Assembly: GCA_012184525.1 (NCBI GenBank)
Contig: WOFQ01000009.1
Location: 372,001 to 436,000 of the forward strand
Direction of reading: 5' to 3'
DNA length: 64,000 nucleotides
Source: Xenoacremonium recifei
Lineage: Eukaryota > Ascomycota > Sordariomycetes > Hypocreales > Nectriaceae
Shown one piece after another: positions 1 through 10,526 of the stretch. Made by a program: the position numbers and the translations under genes. Within the stretch, counting starts at the first letter, position 1, and every line of letters begins with the position of its first letter. The notes under the pieces are model-generated. The model saw only the letters and a list, made by a program, of their open reading frames with translations. It did not search any database and was not told the DNA's origin.

Positions 1-190
1 TCGAGACGATAAGATTGAAGATGAAGATATCAAGGGTGTGACAGGAGACGTGCAGGCGGTGAAACAACCGAGGGGATATCAAATCGTTCATCGCTCGACA
101 GGTTGCTCGAAGGGCACCGAGGTTCTTTGCACCAGTGACATGGACATAACTGGTAATCAAGTTGAGAAGCTCTAAGGGTAGGCGGTCCAT
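1..190 (-). CDS. F-box protein, partial (runs off the left edge)
   Basis: Only the first 63 codons are in the window; the rest lies beyond position 1. The ATG is at 190 on the minus strand and the frame stays open to the edge. The start reads MDRLPLELLNLITSYV, followed by KNLGALRATCRAMNDLISP and RLFHRLHVS. This is the classic fungal F-box layout: an LP-x-E-(L/I)-L opening, then L..LR.TCR..N.L..P.LF. F-box proteins bind Skp1 and bring substrates to SCF ubiquitin ligases; many fungal ones are orphan proteins of unknown target. The substrate-binding C-terminus is not visible, so the target cannot be guessed. No intron is seen in this part. The call rests on motif recognition over about 50 residues. 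Confidence 0.75.
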   Translation of the reverse strand, partial: MDRLPLELLNLITSYVHVTGAKNLGALRATCRAMNDLISPRLFHRLHVSCHTLDIFIFNLIVS

Positions 191-2613
191 GTTGGTGGCT
201 GTTATTTGGCTGAGGTTTTATGTGAAAGAAGGGCAATTCAACGCACGATGTAGGAGGGAAAGTCGTGAGAGTTATACTCAATAAAGAACGACCTCTTCAG
301 CTCTAGGAAGGTCACCTACGCCCTATCTTTACCACACCTGTAGGATCTCCGTCACAACCAACGAGCAAGGGTACATATCCCGGATCGTCAGCTGTGGAGA
401 CTCTCCAGGTCGAGGACGGGAGACGACGAGAGATCCAGACAACAAGAACTCCCCACAACGGGGACGGAGTCTGGAGTTCTCCGTGCTCTGTATGGAGTGC
501 AGGGTCTGGATCTGACATCCCGCGTTGCTAGCGTCGACCGGCGGGCTGCAAAGCTCGCTTGTCAAGCTCGGGATGCCGAAACTTGTTTTCAAGCGTAATA
601 TCAAAGACCGTGGCGGATCTTGCATTGGAGCACAACGCCCCTATCGTGGAGTGCTCCACGTTTGAGGCCGAAATATTGCGTTCTCTCTTCTCTCACAGCG
701 CTCATTGGAGGATCTAGATTTGATGCTGGTGCTGAAAGGCACTCTCACTGGCTTGAGACCCTTGGAAGCCCCTCTGAGGCGTCCGAGTTGTCAAGGGCCG
801 TTTCGCCGGTCGTTCAAAGCGGGCCGGCGCGCACCCGGGGCTTCACACGGGTCAGCAATGCCGAATGATACTTCTAGGCATTCAGAAGATGTGCTTTTTC
901 TCGCTTCTGGCGGCTTGTGATTGGTCGACATGTCGCCTCTCTCCTCATCTTCATTCAGCGAAGGATGATTGCTCAAGCCATCAAGAAACGGTCTCGACAG
1001 CCCTCGTAATTGATCCAATCAACGTGACTTTATCTAGATCTGGCGGCTTCCCCTGTCCTTTATTTGCTTTTGATCTAATTATCCGGGCCGCCTGGAAGGA
1101 AGACGGCCACGTCACGATCATCGACGACGGAGGCTTTACAACCAACAACAAAGATAGCAAAGGATTCAGCTGAACTGAGACCTCCGAACAACTAGTCCGA
1201 AATGGAATCAGTCCGAGAGGATCATGGTGTTGCAGCACGCGCTCTTCCCGCTCATGATGGAGCCTCGCTGGCCTTGCCGTTGGTTGACAGTGAAGAGGGG
1301 GCACAACGTGATCAGCTAGGTGCATAAATAGTGTGTGATTGTTCACAATGCTTACTCACGAGCCATCAATAATGAGAGCGGCTTCATGTGCCAAGCCAAA
1401 ACGACATTGGCTGTCGAACACTTTACGGCCTACAAAGAACGCTATCGACGCCACGGACACGGAGGAAGTGTCTCAGAACCTTGGTGGCATGAATGAAAAT
1501 CCCGCTGATCAAAAGGACCTTGATCGAGCATCCATTCTGGGTATGAAGCCGGACGTTCAAATACGTAACCGCGACGACATGGCAAATTCCGAATTTCCAA
1601 TTCCCAAGCGTGGAATGGCGCAGTAAGGTTACGGAGAAGCCCATTCATGCTTAATTGTCTCAGACGGCGTCCAAATTTGTCTAAGTAAAAATAGGCCAAA
1701 GTGAGAAGCGACAACATTCAGGTCTCTCCTTAGCTCTAGACAACGATACGACATCAAGAGATAGAGTAATAACATACCCCGAGGAAAGAGAGCCTCTGGC
1801 TATCCATGGTGTTTTTGAGAGACCGTGGGGTTACATTGACTTCTCGGAAATTTACGAAATGGCGTGAAATACAAGATCTAACACGGGAAACCTTGACTAG
1901 CACAAACCCAAAGCAAGGCCCAGTTGAAAGACTCTCCTCGGCCTGTCCTTGTAAGAATCCCACCGCTTGCTGCATGTCTGCGGCGCATTTTGTGATTTCT
2001 GAGCAAGCCCAACTGCAGTCTCAGCATCTCGACTCGTCTCCCACGGACCGGCAAAACGAGCTCTGTCGACGCTCAAGTGATCAATTACTGTGCTTCGGAA
2101 AGAAGTCCATGGAAATTATTTTGTCTTGGAACTTCAGTTTCTAGTGCCCACTATGCGCTCTTTTGAGTAGAAAAGGTGATTTATTGTGCTGGAAATATCA
2201 TGTTGGATCACTTGTGCTTCTGACCAATGTGTACATGAAAAAGTCTGGAACAACCTGATCACCACTTCGACTTGGAAACGGCCATGCCGAGAGGCGGTGT
2301 GACAGGCCGCGGCAGTCCAACTTTGGACACATGCAGACGCCACCATGCGTGAGGAGTGGGATTATTTCAAACAACCCTAACAAGTGTGAGGGCGAGGGCG
2401 GATTTGGGAAGCCCAGCGCGGGATGAGAGTACGTCCTCCAAAACCTGTCTCATTGGCTTTAACCCGAAGCAACAGGGTATGGGAACAAGCGAAACAGGTT
2501 GGTGTTTAAGAAAAAAAATAACTCTTCCAATCCCGTGAAACTTCGACTGCCAGTGTTAGTCTTCCGCAGTAAAAAGTGAGGAAGCCGGTTTTGGGAGAAA
2601 AGGCAAAAAGATG
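191..2613. other. gene-free interval, no recognised feature
   Basis: About 2.4 kb upstream of the F-box gene. Short open frames exist on both strands, but none shows a recognisable motif, and most lack an ATG start. Base composition is close to even and I see no strong C-to-T decay typical of RIP, nor terminal repeats of a transposon. It may hold the F-box promoter at its left end. Confidence 0.5.
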
Positions 2614-2701
2614 TGCCGTGACCTGGAATCGAACCAGGGTTTCTTCGGATTCGAAGTGAACGAGCCACAACGAAGTGTACTAACCACTATACTATCACGG
2701 C
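2614..2701 (-). tRNA. tRNA-His (GTG) with a 16-nt intron
   Basis: Read on the minus strand, the acceptor halves GCCGTGA and TCACGGC pair perfectly with discriminator A. The D-arm contains TAGTGGTTAGTA and the T-arm contains GGTTCGATTCC. The anticodon stem CTTCG/CGAAG encloses the loop TTGTGGC, giving anticodon GTG. A 16-nt intron (2649-2664) sits after position 37, the normal place for eukaryotic nuclear tRNA introns. The mature length is 72 nt before addition of the G-1 base that histidine tRNAs need. Internal A and B box sequences for RNA polymerase III are within the D and T arms. Confidence 0.95.
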
Positions 2702-3733
2702 GGAAGTAGTGCGTTGAGGGTGGCGACAGTAATGAGCCCTATGTGGCGTAGCGACAGCAGCGTCAGCGGGAATGGAACAACTTGGTTGAATCCAGGCACG
2801 GGCACTCCATCTGTGACAGCCAAGAACTGATTGATGCATCTACGTTGTCGAGGATGCGCCTGATGCGTCTCCATAAGTTCGGAATCCAGCCAGTAGGGCC
2901 ACCACAGAAAGATTGCCTTGCAAACTTAGCCATAAACCAAAACTTAGCTGACACTACACATCATCACTTGCAAAACATGCAAAAAGCAGCACTGCATCCT
3001 GCACCGGAGGCAATCCGGCGCGGATCGGAGCTCACAATCGGAAGCGGTCCAGTGCATCCCCGGGCGGGCTTCCTCCGACATGCACAAAGGATGCCAACTG
3101 AAAGCGCAAGCCCCGGAGAAAAAGCCCGTACGATTCCGGGGCAGACACACGATTGCAGCGGCGCAGAATGCCAACTGTGCATGCAAACAAACGCATGGAC
3201 GCTGACGATCGCCAGACGTCTCTGGTGTTGAGGCGCGCCGGCGAAAACAGGCCATCCTATCGTGCTCCGTGCGTGCTCGCCGCCAGGGAATGGTGCAATG
3301 CAATCAAGCAATCAATCGCCGGAAGCACCCCAGAGAGGACCCTTCATCAGGGATTCTTTGTTGGGGGGGATGGGATGCGCTCAGGCGCCGCGCCCAGCTG
3401 GGATCTTCGCTCTCTGCCGTGTCCGCCCCAGCTAACCAGCAAGCCTCAAGCCGCCACGACAGCAGGGTAGGGTCTCGACAGGCTTTTGGCTTCAAGCCCA
3501 GACTTCCCGGCTGCAGCATCGAGACCCCCCTGCCCTGACTCGCCAGACTGGGGGGGGATCGATTGGCTCCGCCGCCCGCCCATGATGCAGTGGCTGGCTG
3601 GCACGAACCTGTTGGCCTGCGCTGGGGGGAGCAGATCACCGTGGACATCGACATGGGGCGGCTCAGCAGGCAGATGGGAAGCTACGTGGACGGCGACAAC
3701 GGTTCTGGTTCTGGTTCTGGCTCCCTTGTTGTT

Positions 3734-3753
3734 GGGGGGAGGGGAGGGAGGGG
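3734..3753 (+). other. potential G-quadruplex
   Basis: Four G runs of 6, 4, 3 and 4 bases are separated by single adenines. This fits the strict G3+ with short-loop pattern for an intramolecular quadruplex. It lies in gene-free DNA about 1.1 kb upstream of the AN1 gene. Confidence 0.6.
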
Positions 3754-4456
3754 AGAGACACGGACACAGACAAGTATCAGGATCCTAGCGTCACGGCATT
3801 TGATGTTTCCAGCTGTGACGAGAGACAAGAGGCACATCCTGCTGTCTAAGGAGTACGGAGTGAGAATATGCGTCCTCATGCCTTCTCTGCGGCGTCCGCG
3901 AGCTCAGTCGGTCTCGTCTGCTCCGAGGAGTCCTGAAAGACACTCTCGGACAGTCCGCCCGGCCGCTGATCGACGTCACGCTGGCGTTGGCCGCCGGGCC
4001 TCAGACCCCCCAGAGTTCCAGTTCCCTCTCGCCTCCACCGCTTTCGGAGCCTCGCGGCGCCTGGCCTTCATGCAACCGGCCACACCGTCTTCCCCCGTCT
4101 CAGTCAGCCAGCCATGCAATGTATCAGATGAGTAACTGTCGCAGTGCGAATGGGAACGGGTATAAGTGGCCCAGCCAGCCAGTGACACATGCGCACTGCA
4201 GGTAGGTAGGTACTTGCGGGAGACAGACAGCGAGAGAGTGCAGCTGAAGGGGCGCTCACACAGTATGAGTGACACTGGCGGCTACATGGCATGGCCGGCC
4301 GGGGCGGTCTCTCATGGCATGGGCCGGTGCTTCCATGAGATTCCGGCGCCTATTGTCTAGCAGGAGGAGGCGAAGTGTAATCTGCCTTCGAGCACGCACG
4401 CACCGCACGGGTACTTTGTCACTTTCGCTCCAGCTCGCTCTCTCGCCGCCCCTGGT

Positions 4457-4479
4457 CTGGCTGGCTGGCTGGCTGGCTG
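4457..4479. repeat. CTGG tetranucleotide microsatellite
   Basis: More than five tandem copies of CTGG in the upstream region of the AN1 gene. A short TGCCT pentanucleotide array follows near 4597-4621. Confidence 0.7.
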
Positions 4480-4641
4480 TCCCTTCCACCATCTTCTCCA
4501 CCAGCGTCTGATTCATTCATTCAGTTCTGGAACTAGGACACCTGTGGATGCTTGCTTTGCTTGGCTGGCGGCGACCTACCTGGCTGGCCTGGCCTCGCCT
4601 TGCCTTGCCTTGCCTTGCCTTTCCCGGCCGGCCTCGCCTCC

Positions 4642-4649
4642 TTTATAAG
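4642..4649 (+). promoter_or_regulatory. TATA-like element of the AN1 gene
   Basis: TTTATAAG lies 260 bp before the AN1 start codon, just after the TGCCT array and before a pyrimidine-rich leader. Position and orientation suit a core promoter. It is a sequence match only. Confidence 0.4.
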
Positions 4650-4901
4650 CTGGCGGGTGCCCGCCCTGTGACTGTGCCATGACTTGACTGTGATTGCCTC
4701 CTCGTCGTAATCTTCCCTTGAGATCTTGCTGGGCTGTTCTTTCGTGTCTGACGGCCGGGTACCTGCGTTGCTGTTACCGTCAAGCTTGCATCCCTCCTCA
4801 GTCTCTTCCTACAACACCTTTCCCAACCTCTCCCTCGCCCCAACTCTCTCGTCACCGCCAACCAGCCAAACCAAACCAGCCTCACCACCACTTGCACCAT
4901 C

Positions 4902-5173
4902 ATGGCTCCCAAGCGAATCCGCTGCACCGCCGCTGAGTGCCGAGAGCCCGCGCAACGGATCGTCGGCGACTGCTCCTTCTGCCAGGGGCACTTCTGCGGC
5001 AAGCACCGTCTGCTCGAAGATCACAAGTGCACCGGCCTCGAGGACGTACGTTTACCCATTTATCCCTTGCATCTCGCTCATACTGATTTACTGTCCAGTG
5101 CAAGAAGCAATCCCACGAACGCAACGCGGCACAGCTGGAGGCCGAGCGGACGCAGGTCATCCGAGGCGTATAG
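4902..5173 (+). CDS. AN1-type zinc finger protein (72 aa)
   Basis: Two exons, 4902-5045 and 5099-5173, with a 53-nt intron that begins GTACGT. The 72-residue product is almost entirely one AN1 zinc finger. Metal ligands are seen as C8, C13, C24, C27, C32, H35, H41 and C43, matching C-x4-C-x10-C-x2-C-x4-C-x2-H-x5-H-x-C. AN1 fingers occur in proteins linked to the proteasome, Cdc48 and stress responses; this small single-finger form has no other domain, so its partner is unknown. A basic, glutamine-rich tail of about 25 residues follows. The intron falls immediately before the codon after the finger. The ATG context CACCATCATGGC is good. The gene converges on the endonuclease III gene. Confidence 0.88.
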
Positions 5174-5959
5174 CGAACGGACCCGATACGAGGAGTCATA
5201 CAACACATACTCTCACATAACACGCATCACTGTGACGATGCTTTCTTCTTGACGACTACGATGTCCATGATGGGATCTGGCTCTTTTTTCTTTTATCATT
5301 CTACGGGCAGGCATGGGAACCCCGGCACAGGCGTTGGCCGTTGCGTTGCGCTGCGCTCTTCTGCTGGGCTTTGGCTGTATTCTAGACTATTCAATCAGGT
5401 AGTGCGGGTGTTGCGTCGGCGTATTGGGCATCTTTGGCATCACCGCATCTCGCCGGGATTATGAATTGAGGGTTTTGTTCTTTGAGACACCAGGCGTCAT
5501 CCGGCCGTGATTGACTCGAGATATGGACTGACCGACGGAACCTGGCCGATTACGTGTTTCCGCTGGGCATGACTGACTAGAGTCAAGCTCCCGCGATGCC
5601 GTCTTATCTCCGATATCGTTGGACTGATCTCGTGAGCAACCAAGCGGGACGGCCATCAATAGCGTCAGTTCGGACACGAGACTCCTTATGTGCAGCAGCA
5701 GCAGGGTATCAATTGGAGGTATCAATGGGGGCTTGGACGCATGTCAGAGCAATCTCTCCTGTGCCGGACGATCACTGTTGACAGGAGCTACGTGGCGGAA
5801 CAGAATCTAACAGCAGCGTCGAGGCGAGTTTGGGGGTCTGATCAGCACGCCGGGCGGACACTTGCGGAGTGCTCCGACCAAGGAGATCCTCGGCATTATG
5901 AAGGGTCTGCCAGGATCGTCGGCCTCAGCAGCATCATCATGACCCTGTCAAATTGCTCG
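5174..5959. other. convergent intergenic region
   Basis: Holds the 3' ends of the AN1 gene and of the endonuclease III gene. No coding or RNA feature is recognised. Confidence 0.5.
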
Positions 5960-7221
5960 TCATCGCTCAGACGCATCTTCCTTGATCACGACCTCCTCCG
6001 TCACGACCTCCTCCTGGACGACAGCCTCGCCCTTCATCTCCGCTTCCTCCTTCACCCGCCGCCGACCATCCGTCACCTTCTTCCGGTCCGCAGCCTTGCA
6101 GAGACCCTGCAATCCGAGATCACAGTTGCCACACCGCCGTCCAACTGGCAGACACACCGTCTGGCCAAAGCCGACCAGCAGGAAGTTAATCTCCCGCCAG
6201 CGATCATGAGGGAGCCATGATTGCAGCGCCAGCCGCGTCTCTTCTGGGTTCCGGGTCTTGTTCCAGCCCCAGAGGTTTGTGATGCGATGTACGTGCACGT
6301 CAACGCCGATGCCTTCAGTGCGGTCCCAGGCGTGCGACATGCACAGGTAGGCCATCTTGGGGCCGACGCCAGGTAGAGATGTGAGGCCTTCGATCGTGTC
6401 GGGGATGTCGTCGTTCCATTTCTCGCGAAGAATGACGGCCGCTTGTTTAAGATACCTGCGATGTTGTCAGCCATCCCTTATCCCAGAACATGACAAACAG
6501 GAGATACGGACTTGGTCTTGTTGTTGTGAAAACCCACGGCCCAGATCATCTTGTTCAGAAGCTCCGGCTCAACAGCCAGCATATTATCTAGATTGAGCCC
6601 AACTGGCGCTCCAGGCTTGTATGCTGGCAGTTCTGTCTGCAGCTTCTTCATAGCCACCGCATTGACCGTATCCTTTGTTTGACTCGACAGCATCAGCGCG
6701 ACGAGCGTGTGATATCGCTGGTCCTTTGGTGAAGCGCGACGGTCCGCCAGCCGCTCGCAGCCCATTGTATCGACGGCCGAGGGATACGCGGCTCCCCCAG
6801 GCGCGCGCATCTCCCGCAGAACACTGTACATTTCCTCCCAATCCGATGGCGGTGCTATGCCCGTTTCGCCGGTCTCGGGATCGATCGTCTTACGAGCAGG
6901 TTTGCGAAACCGTTTGGGAGCCTTGGAGGGCGGCGAGGCGATGCTGCTGAGCGCATCCTCAACCATTTCTGATTTGATGCTATGCGACTCGGTCTTGGCG
7001 GTCGTGACTCGGCGGCGTTTTCGCGCGGGAGGGCTGACGGCATCTTCAATGTCGCGGATTTCCGTCTTGATGTCTGTCGTAGTCTCTGAAGCTCCAGGGG
7101 CAGCGGTGGCGTAGGCGAATCGTGCGAGTGAGGATCTTGTCGTTCGTCTGGGCGGCGAGACAGGCTCTGAGACGTGATCAAAGATCTTGGCCGCGTCTCT
7201 GGACACCCGTGAGGTCCTCAT
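5960..7221 (-). CDS. nth1: Endonuclease III-type DNA glycosylase/AP lyase
   Basis: Exons 7221-6512 and 6455-5960 with a 56-nt intron give 401 residues. The enzyme removes oxidised pyrimidines in base excision repair and cuts the strand by beta-elimination. About 110 basic, disordered N-terminal residues (with RKRRR) likely hold nuclear and possibly mitochondrial targeting. The catalytic core has the helix-hairpin-helix LPGVGPKMA with the Schiff-base lysine K270, and the catalytic aspartate D289 in VDVHVHR. Four cysteines for a [4Fe-4S] cluster are C338, C345, C348 and C356. The last spacing is seven residues, longer than the bacterial five. An acidic/basic tail of about 45 residues follows. 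The donor GTCCGT was chosen because it restores NKTKYLKQAA, a conserved junction. Start: ATG with no better upstream candidate. Confidence 0.93.
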
Positions 7222-7651
7222 CTTGCCGGTAATGGCCAGACTTGTTTGTGACTGGCAAGCTCAAGAAAGCTCGATTCACAGGCACGCGTAAAGAGAGAAC
7301 GCATCAGTCCAGCTCACGACGTGGAGCCTTGAATTGTTTGATTGACCACTCACGCGGTCTTCGTAATAATCATGCACCGCCCCCACTTATCCGTCGACAA
7401 GGGATCCCTACCTTTAACACGTCGCGAGCAGAATTATAGACTTTCCTCTTGTCTCAGCTTCGCCATGAGAGGCAGTATGCATGCATAATTATTAAAGCAA
7501 TTCCGTAGACATTATTACTACACAACAACTTGCTGATCCTCTACTCCGTACGATTGCTAGTAATTACATGTTTCCCATGCCAATTTGGAGCCTTGCTTTC
7601 CGGTCTTTTCGTTCCACCCCGTATCACACCCATGTATTTGGAATTTCATTC
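7222..7651. other. intergenic region
   Basis: Promoter side of the endonuclease III gene and 3' side of the MFS transporter. AT-rich in its middle part (about 7480-7560). Nothing else recognised. Confidence 0.5.
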
Positions 7652-9536
7652 TTAGGGACTCTTCGGTGCCCTCTTGGCTCTCACTTGAAGCCAGATCACG
7701 GGGAACACCGAGAAGACCAGCACAACTCCCGCCATAAACCCCCCGCTACCAATGAGACCAAAGGCCGAGAACATGTTAGGGAACCAGAAAGGCCCGATCT
7801 GGAAAGAATCAGCATGGTGTCGTTCTCTACATCAACCATAACTTACGAATCCCCAGGCATATCGCACAAAATTGATCAGCACTCCAATCTCGTCCGCATC
7901 CTCAGGGTAAGAATCCACAGCGTACGTAACGAGAATAGTCGTGATGAGCTGGTTGCCAAAGCCGGCCAAGACAATGCCTACCAACGGAGTCACGTTCCAG
8001 TGCTTGGCGTTGCTCAGCTGAATCGTGAATACCAAGAGGCCGACAATTACCATGGCGAACCCAAAATACGAGGCCCAGAGGCGATGTTCAGGCGCAGGGT
8101 CTCTTTTCAATTGCTTTTTCCGCTGACTCATGATCTTGTCGCTGATGAATCCGCCGACGAGCTCACCTGGGATGGATCTAACATGCTATGAGTGCTCTGT
8201 CACTGACTGACTAATTTATTCAGGACGGTGCATACCCTACGATGATGGCAATGAACTGCAAGCCAAGTTGCTGAGCGTTGAAACCAAATTTGGGCCCAAA
8301 TGTCTGTGGGATCTCGACCGTCATCATGATACTAGCAAAGGCAAATACATTTGCATAGCACCATGCAGGCAATGCGATCGAAGCACGTCGCAGCAGGAGA
8401 AGAGGCTCGTAGAAGTGCCGAACGCGCATAGGCTCCTTGTTGAGACGGCCGAACTTGAGGTAAACGTCCGTGAACGAGGAACCTCTCTGGAGCACCGCCG
8501 CTTCGGGGGGTGACCAGATTGTCTCTGGGCTGAAGAAGAAGTAGGCGAGGAATTGGGCTCCGTTCAACTATTGCAGGGTGAGCTTCTGGTACCTAACCGG
8601 AACAAAGCATACTCACAATAGCAAAGATCCAGTAAATCCACTTCCAGCCGAGGTGTTGAGTGACGAAACCCATGGCAAGAGGTCCCGTGGCAGGACTGGC
8701 AATTTGAACTTAGTAAAGGACCTCTTTGATATTAACAGATTTGGACGTACCCGATAGAAATGAGTAGTCTAGTTAATGCACTATTAGTACCAGTCTCTTA
8801 CGGGGCAAGCCAGGTATGTACTTACACCCAGATACCCTAGATTCTTGTTAGCTTTTCATATTGGAGATATCGAGAGTTTAGTTTCTGACCATCTTTTGGC
8901 CTCGCTCGTGAGCAAAGAAGCACTCGTTGACAACACCGCTTCCCAAAGCACCGCCAGGAGAAATGAAGAACCCAACCAGAATACGGCAAATCATCATGGC
9001 TCCGTACGACTTGCTCTCGGCACAACCAATGTTGCAAACTAGAGAGCACGACGTAGATAACAGCCAAGTAAGACGACGTCCGTACGTGATGGAGAACGGC
9101 TTCCAGAACAGGGGGCCAAGTCCCAGCATCACAATCTAGCAAATATCAGCAATCTTGAGGATGCGCTATCGAGGAGTGGGCGAGTTATACCATGAACGAG
9201 GTCAGATAACTAGCTTCTTGGATCGATTTCCCGAAGGACTCGCCCAGCAGACTGAACGCTGGGATGATGCCTGCCGCCGTAAAGGTTGTCATGAACGCGT
9301 GGAAGGAAACGATAACGAGGTTGACGTTTTTCTAAGGATTCGTTAGCTCTTTTCTCCAAACAGACTCTCATAAAGGTTACCTTCCAGGACGGCCAATTAT
9401 AAGGATCCTCCTTGTGATGCGAAGGCAACGGCTTCAAGTCAAGCGTGCCATGGCGCTGCAGAATATATTCAGCATGCTCGTTCGTCAAGGTGTGCTCCAC
9501 GGGCTGCTCGCTCATGGCGTTCTCAACGTCAGACAT
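7652..9536 (-). CDS. Major facilitator superfamily transporter (DHA1-like)
   Basis: Nine exons: 9536-9381, 9331-9191, 9135-8890, 8836-8826, 8768-8751, 8695-8617, 8567-8236, 8177-7847, 7798-7652, giving 486 residues. Plasma-membrane secondary transporter; substrate unknown. The cytoplasmic start holds EDPYNWPSWKK, as in fungal drug:H+ antiporter-type carriers. The TM1 region reads NLVIVSFHAFMTTFTAAGIIP. A GLGPLFWKPFSITYGRR loop matches motif A, and SIGPATGPLAMGF resembles the antiporter motif C. Several further hydrophobic helices are clear, and the protein ends in a basic tail. Two consecutive micro-exons of 11 and 18 nt are needed to read GIWVLLISIGPATGP across the fifth membrane segment. 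The start is the first ATG in frame; an upstream TTG extension was not used. It neighbours the Zn2Cys6 regulator, suggesting pathway-linked uptake or export. Confidence 0.87.
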
Positions 9537-10526
9537 CTGGTTCTTTTCGTCGACGTGGGCGATGATGGTGTTATGTCGACAGAGGTTATTAGGATGTTCG
9601 GGAATCAACAGGGGGGCAGATGGGCGAAACGACGGTTATATACCCCCTAACGGTGCCTTGTACGCCACATTCCGCTCCTGACGGTGAAAATTCTGAAATT
9701 CCCTTGCTGCGAAAGGTGGATCAGGATTACAAGTGCCCCGGATTGTCGGATTGCGTTGTCTGGGGTAGTCGTGCAAAACTAGGAGTGTATTGGAGGCTCC
9801 CCATGGGGTCGTCCGTGATCCGTCGGATCTGAGACCCGCCCAGACGCCACGACAGAGCCTCCCGACGGGTAGCATACAATCAGCAACGAGCTAATTACTG
9901 ATCTAGCAAGCTATCGCGCTTGGTCTGGCGCCGGCCCGGTGGTAGAGCCTGACTCTGTGAGGCTGGATTCGCATTCTCAAGATGGCTCCTTGCTCCTATT
10001 CGTCAAAGAGCATCTCTACAGGCAAGACAACTCGGGATTTCTCGCACATCGCCTATTAACCTCCTTAGCCATTGGCTAACCCCGGACACCCTTTGGCACT
10101 TGGATCCGGGGCATTGGTGGTTCTAGACCTCGCTTACACGGGAACCCCAACACCACAGCTGACCACAACGAAATGCATGCCATGTCATTGGCAAGGCTAC
10201 GACCCTGGCAACGGCCAAAACGTCGAAAAGCCGAGAACTGGTGGAGTCTCAGTCGGCGACAGTGGCCGAGCCAGGAAACTAATGCCTTGACGGTCATGCA
10301 GAGGTTAGGCGCAAGATCCCTGATGCCGGTCGCGAGGCTGGCGGGCTCCGAGGCAACCCTGTTGGCATATTGTCACGGACGCAAGGAAGCAAGGACATGG
10401 GGTCGGATCATATTTGAGATGAAGATCGGATTCAAGGTTTGGAAAGTCAGTGCTTTAACTGCTATGTACAGATCTGTTGTACATCACGATATTCGTGTAT
10501 CTTGCAGGTTATAAAAGTTGCAGCTA
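9537..10526. other. intergenic region, MFS promoter
   Basis: Upstream DNA of the MFS transporter and 3' side of the Zn2Cys6 regulator gene. No coding or RNA feature is recognised. Confidence 0.5.

Larger units (their letters stand above)
2702..4901. other. gene-free interval with low-complexity tracts upstream of the AN1 gene
   Basis: About 2.2 kb between tRNA-His and the AN1 gene. It holds a G-rich tract at 3734-3753, a CTGG repeat near 4457-4479, a TGCCT repeat near 4597-4621, and a GGTTCT repeat near 3703-3721. The right end carries a TATA-like element and probably the AN1 promoter and leader. No convincing coding region is seen. Confidence 0.5.

Noticed and set aside
9537..9608. N-terminal extension of the MFS transporter
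   Set aside because: The longer frame begins with TTG; the first ATG is at 9536.
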